A stretch of DNA of 8,029 nucleotides. Origin: Alterinioella sp963975135. GTDB taxonomy: Bacteria; Pseudomonadota; Alphaproteobacteria; Rhodobacterales; Rhodobacteraceae. Where the stretch lies: NCBI GenBank assembly GCA_963975135.1, contig CAXBGQ010000146.1:1-8029 (forward strand). The letters are read 5' to 3'. The notes beneath the pieces were generated by a model. The model did not search any database. It was not told where the DNA came from and saw only the letters and a list, made by a program, of their open reading frames with translations. Numbering within the stretch: the stretch's first letter is position 1; every line of letters starts with the position of its first letter. Of this stretch, positions 6,496 through 8,029 are shown one piece after another. A program made the position numbers and the translations under genes.

Positions 6496-7038
6496 TCAGA
6501 GTCGAATCGTGGAAATGAGCCGTCCATAATCGACCTCGCCGCGATGGGTGGCGCGGCGATAGGAATAGAACCGCTCCGCATCCGAAAAGGTGCAATGCCG
6601 GGTCCATTCCGCCTGACCGACACCGGCGGCGCGCAATCGGGCCAGACCATATCCCGGCAGATCGAAAAGATATCGGTCGCCCGCGCCATTGGCGAAAAAG
6701 CGGGTGTTGTCGTGATCTTCATCAAAGAACCGCTCGGCGAATTCGGGGCCGACCTCATAGGCGCGCTGGCTGATCGAGGGGCCGATGACGGCGTGGATAT
6801 TTTCGCGTGTGGCCCCAAGCGCCTCCATCGCGTCCAGTGTCGCGTCCAGAATACCATCGAGCGCGCCGCGCCATCCGGCATGGGCCGCCCCGATCTCGGT
6901 TTGGTCCGACGATCCGGTGCCGCAATTCAGGCCCCGAAAAATACCCGAGGACGCGCCGCCGCGCCGGGTAAAGAACCCGTGCCGCACCCCCGACAGAAGG
7001 TCCGAGGTGATGATCTCGAGATGCGGGGTGGCGGTCAT
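6496..7038 (-). CDS. pgeF: PgeF/YfiH-type peptidoglycan editing factor with large internal in-frame deletion
   Basis: Intact PgeF (YfiH, formerly polyphenol oxidase/laccase domain) is a cytoplasmic metalloenzyme that keeps incorrect residues such as L-Ser out of peptidoglycan stem peptides; family members have about 240-260 residues. This one has 180. The N-terminus (LEIITSDLLSGVRHGFFTRR, GGASSGIFRGLNCG, 7-40) and everything from GAAHAGWRGALDG (50-62) to the C-terminal FYSYRRATHRGEVDYGRL (156-173) match the family. The roughly 70-75 residues normally between SSDQ and GAAHAGW are absent, with the junction near 6888-6900. The missing part normally carries the QVH histidine and the TADC cysteine; only the HAGW histidine (53) of that metal triad remains. 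The frame is preserved and no stop or frameshift is seen. The gene is probably inactive or of altered function, unless the deletion is an assembly artefact. It follows the methyltransferase after 3 bp and is surely in its operon. Confidence 0.82.
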   Translation of the reverse strand: MTATPHLEIITSDLLSGVRHGFFTRRGGASSGIFRGLNCGTGSSDQTEIGAAHAGWRGALDGILDATLDAMEALGATRENIHAVIGPSISQRAYEVGPEFAERFFDEDHDNTRFFANGAGDRYLFDLPGYGLARLRAAGVGQAEWTRHCTFSDAERFYSYRRATHRGEVDYGRLISTIRL

Positions 7039-7041
7039 GGC

Positions 7042-8029
7042 TCAGGCGGGCTCCAATCCCGGGGGCGGGGGGCTGTCGGCCGGCGTCAGCGCCAGCACTT
7101 TGAAGAGCGTTCCCATTTCCGCCGGGTGCGTCAAGCGTCTGTGTGCCGCGATATGGCTGTCCAGCGCCGCGCCGCCCAAGCGTCCGGCCAGCGCTTCGGC
7201 CCGCGCGGTGATGCCGAGCCGTTCCAGAAACACGCCCTGCGGCGTCAGGCTTGAGGCGCGCGCGGGCGTGGCCGCGCGGGCCAGCGGGTCAAAAGCCACA
7301 TGCGCGGTCAGGTCGGCCTGACCTGGGGTCGCCAGCACATCGATGGCTGCGTGATCCTGCAGCGCCTGAAAGGTGTCACCGATGCTGATCGCGTCGCCAT
7401 AGTCGATGATCAGGGCCGCGCCGCCATGGCCGTCAATGCGGCGGCCGATATCCTGCGCGATCGGCAGCGCGGCGGCGTTCAGTTCAACGATCTGGCCGGG
7501 GGTCGTATCGGCCAGCCGATCCGAAAGCGCTGCAACGGGGGCTTCGGGGGCCAAACCCCAGATCAGAGCGCCCTCATCGCCACCGATCTGGCGTTCGTGC
7601 CAGGTGGTCGGCCCGCGCTGAAACTGGCGGATCGGCAGGGCGTCGAAAAACTCGTTGGCGATCAGGAACAGCGGCAACTCGGGCAATTGGCCGGGATGGT
7701 CGTGGAAATTGATGTCGTGGCCCGCAAGGGTGGCGCTCTGGCGCGCGCGCAGGGTGGGCGAGGCCTCAACCAGATGCAGCTGCATCGCGGCGTGAAATCC
7801 GGGCACGCGGGCGGTGGCGCGCAGGGCGTCGGCCATCAATGTGCCACGACCGGGGCCAAGCTCGACCAGCGCGAATTCCGCCGGCGCGCCCTGATCCATC
7901 CAGACCTGCGCCAGCCAGAGCCCGATTAGTTCGCCGAACATCTGGCTGATCTCGGGCGCGGTGGTGAAATCACCCGCCACCCCCAAGGGGTCGCGGGTGG
8001 TGTAATAGCCATGCACGGGATGCAGCAGG
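7042..8029 (-). CDS. SAM-dependent methyltransferase, MidA/NDUFAF7 family (5' end cut off by window edge)
   Basis: Class I methyltransferase of the family whose mitochondrial member NDUFAF7 methylates an arginine of the complex I subunit NDUFS2; the target of the bacterial protein is not known from this sequence. About 328 residues are visible. Counted from the Val of VHGYY (codon 8016), they show GDFTTAPEISQMFGE at 15-29, the SAM-binding VELGPGRGTLMADALR at 51-66 and the family hallmark ANEFFDALPI at 120-129, with IIDYGD further on. The frame continues to the window edge through LLHP before that Val, and family members have about 25-30 residues before this point, so the GTG at 8016 is not the start and the gene is partial. 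It ends with TGA at 7042, 3 bp before the pgeF ATG, giving a tight two-gene unit; lgt is often the gene upstream in related genomes. Confidence 0.92.
   Translation of the reverse strand, partial: LLHPVHGYYTTRDPLGVAGDFTTAPEISQMFGELIGLWLAQVWMDQGAPAEFALVELGPGRGTLMADALRATARVPGFHAAMQLHLVEASPTLRARQSATLAGHDINFHDHPGQLPELPLFLIANEFFDALPIRQFQRGPTTWHERQIGGDEGALIWGLAPEAPVAALSDRLADTTPGQIVELNAAALPIAQDIGRRIDGHGGAALIIDYGDAISIGDTFQALQDHAAIDVLATPGQADLTAHVAFDPLARAATPARASSLTPQGVFLERLGITARAEALAGRLGGAALDSHIAAHRRLTHPAEMGTLFKVLALTPADSPPPPGLEPA

Noticed and set aside
6070..7254. Plus-strand open frame of about 394 codons across the terminator, spacer and pgeF
   Set aside because: It begins right at the hairpin terminator's T-run, crosses a gap with no coding character and then runs antisense to conserved pgeF and methyltransferase sequence.
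8014..8016. GTG start for the methyltransferase
   Set aside because: The frame continues upstream with LLHP before VHGYY, matching the family's conserved N-terminal region, so the true start is beyond the window.

Overview
The window is GC-rich chromosomal DNA from an alphaproteobacterium, most likely a Rhodobacteraceae (Roseobacter-group) member. I base this on protein style and gene order: a 569-residue bifunctional ATP sulfurylase/APS kinase, a methyltransferase-pgeF pair, and a divergent trxB/Lrp pair. No database search was possible, so the placement is from recall of family features. No RNA gene, CRISPR array, insertion sequence, integrase or phage gene was seen.

Layout, left to right. 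(1) Minus strand, 21-2096: a MarR/EPS-associated-type winged-helix regulator module followed in the same frame, with no stop codon between, by a complete PAPS-synthesising enzyme (sat/APS kinase). An internal ribosome binding site and ATG at 1730 could let the enzyme be made alone. A perfect 7-bp inverted repeat (2113-2130) lies just upstream of the preferred regulator start. (2) Minus strand, 2262-3206: trxB, thioredoxin reductase, closed by a hairpin terminator at 2211-2232. (3) A 204-bp divergent region (3207-3410) with a direct repeat and nested palindromes. (4) Plus strand, 3411-5968: an Lrp/AsnC regulator and, 5 bp later, a 683-residue TPR-sulfotransferase, closed by a strong hairpin at 6038-6071. 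(5) Minus strand, 6097-6222: a 41-codon basic small protein with a good ribosome binding site. (6) 6223-6495: a 273-bp gap with short repeats and no convincing gene. (7) Minus strand, 6496-8029: pgeF with a large internal in-frame deletion, preceded after 3 bp by a MidA/NDUFAF7-type methyltransferase whose 5' end lies beyond the window.

How the genes may work together: the sat/APS kinase makes the activated sulfate donor PAPS, and the TPR-sulfotransferase carries both PAPS-binding motifs, so donor supply and a consumer lie within about 2 kb. The regulator module resembles regulators linked to exopolysaccharide loci, which makes sulfation of a surface or secreted polymer one possible theme; this is inference. 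The other genes look like housekeeping functions. The most notable departures from the ordinary are the regulator-enzyme in-frame continuity, the pgeF deletion that removes two of three metal-site residues, and the unlisted small protein. I do not see clear evidence of a wholly new system.
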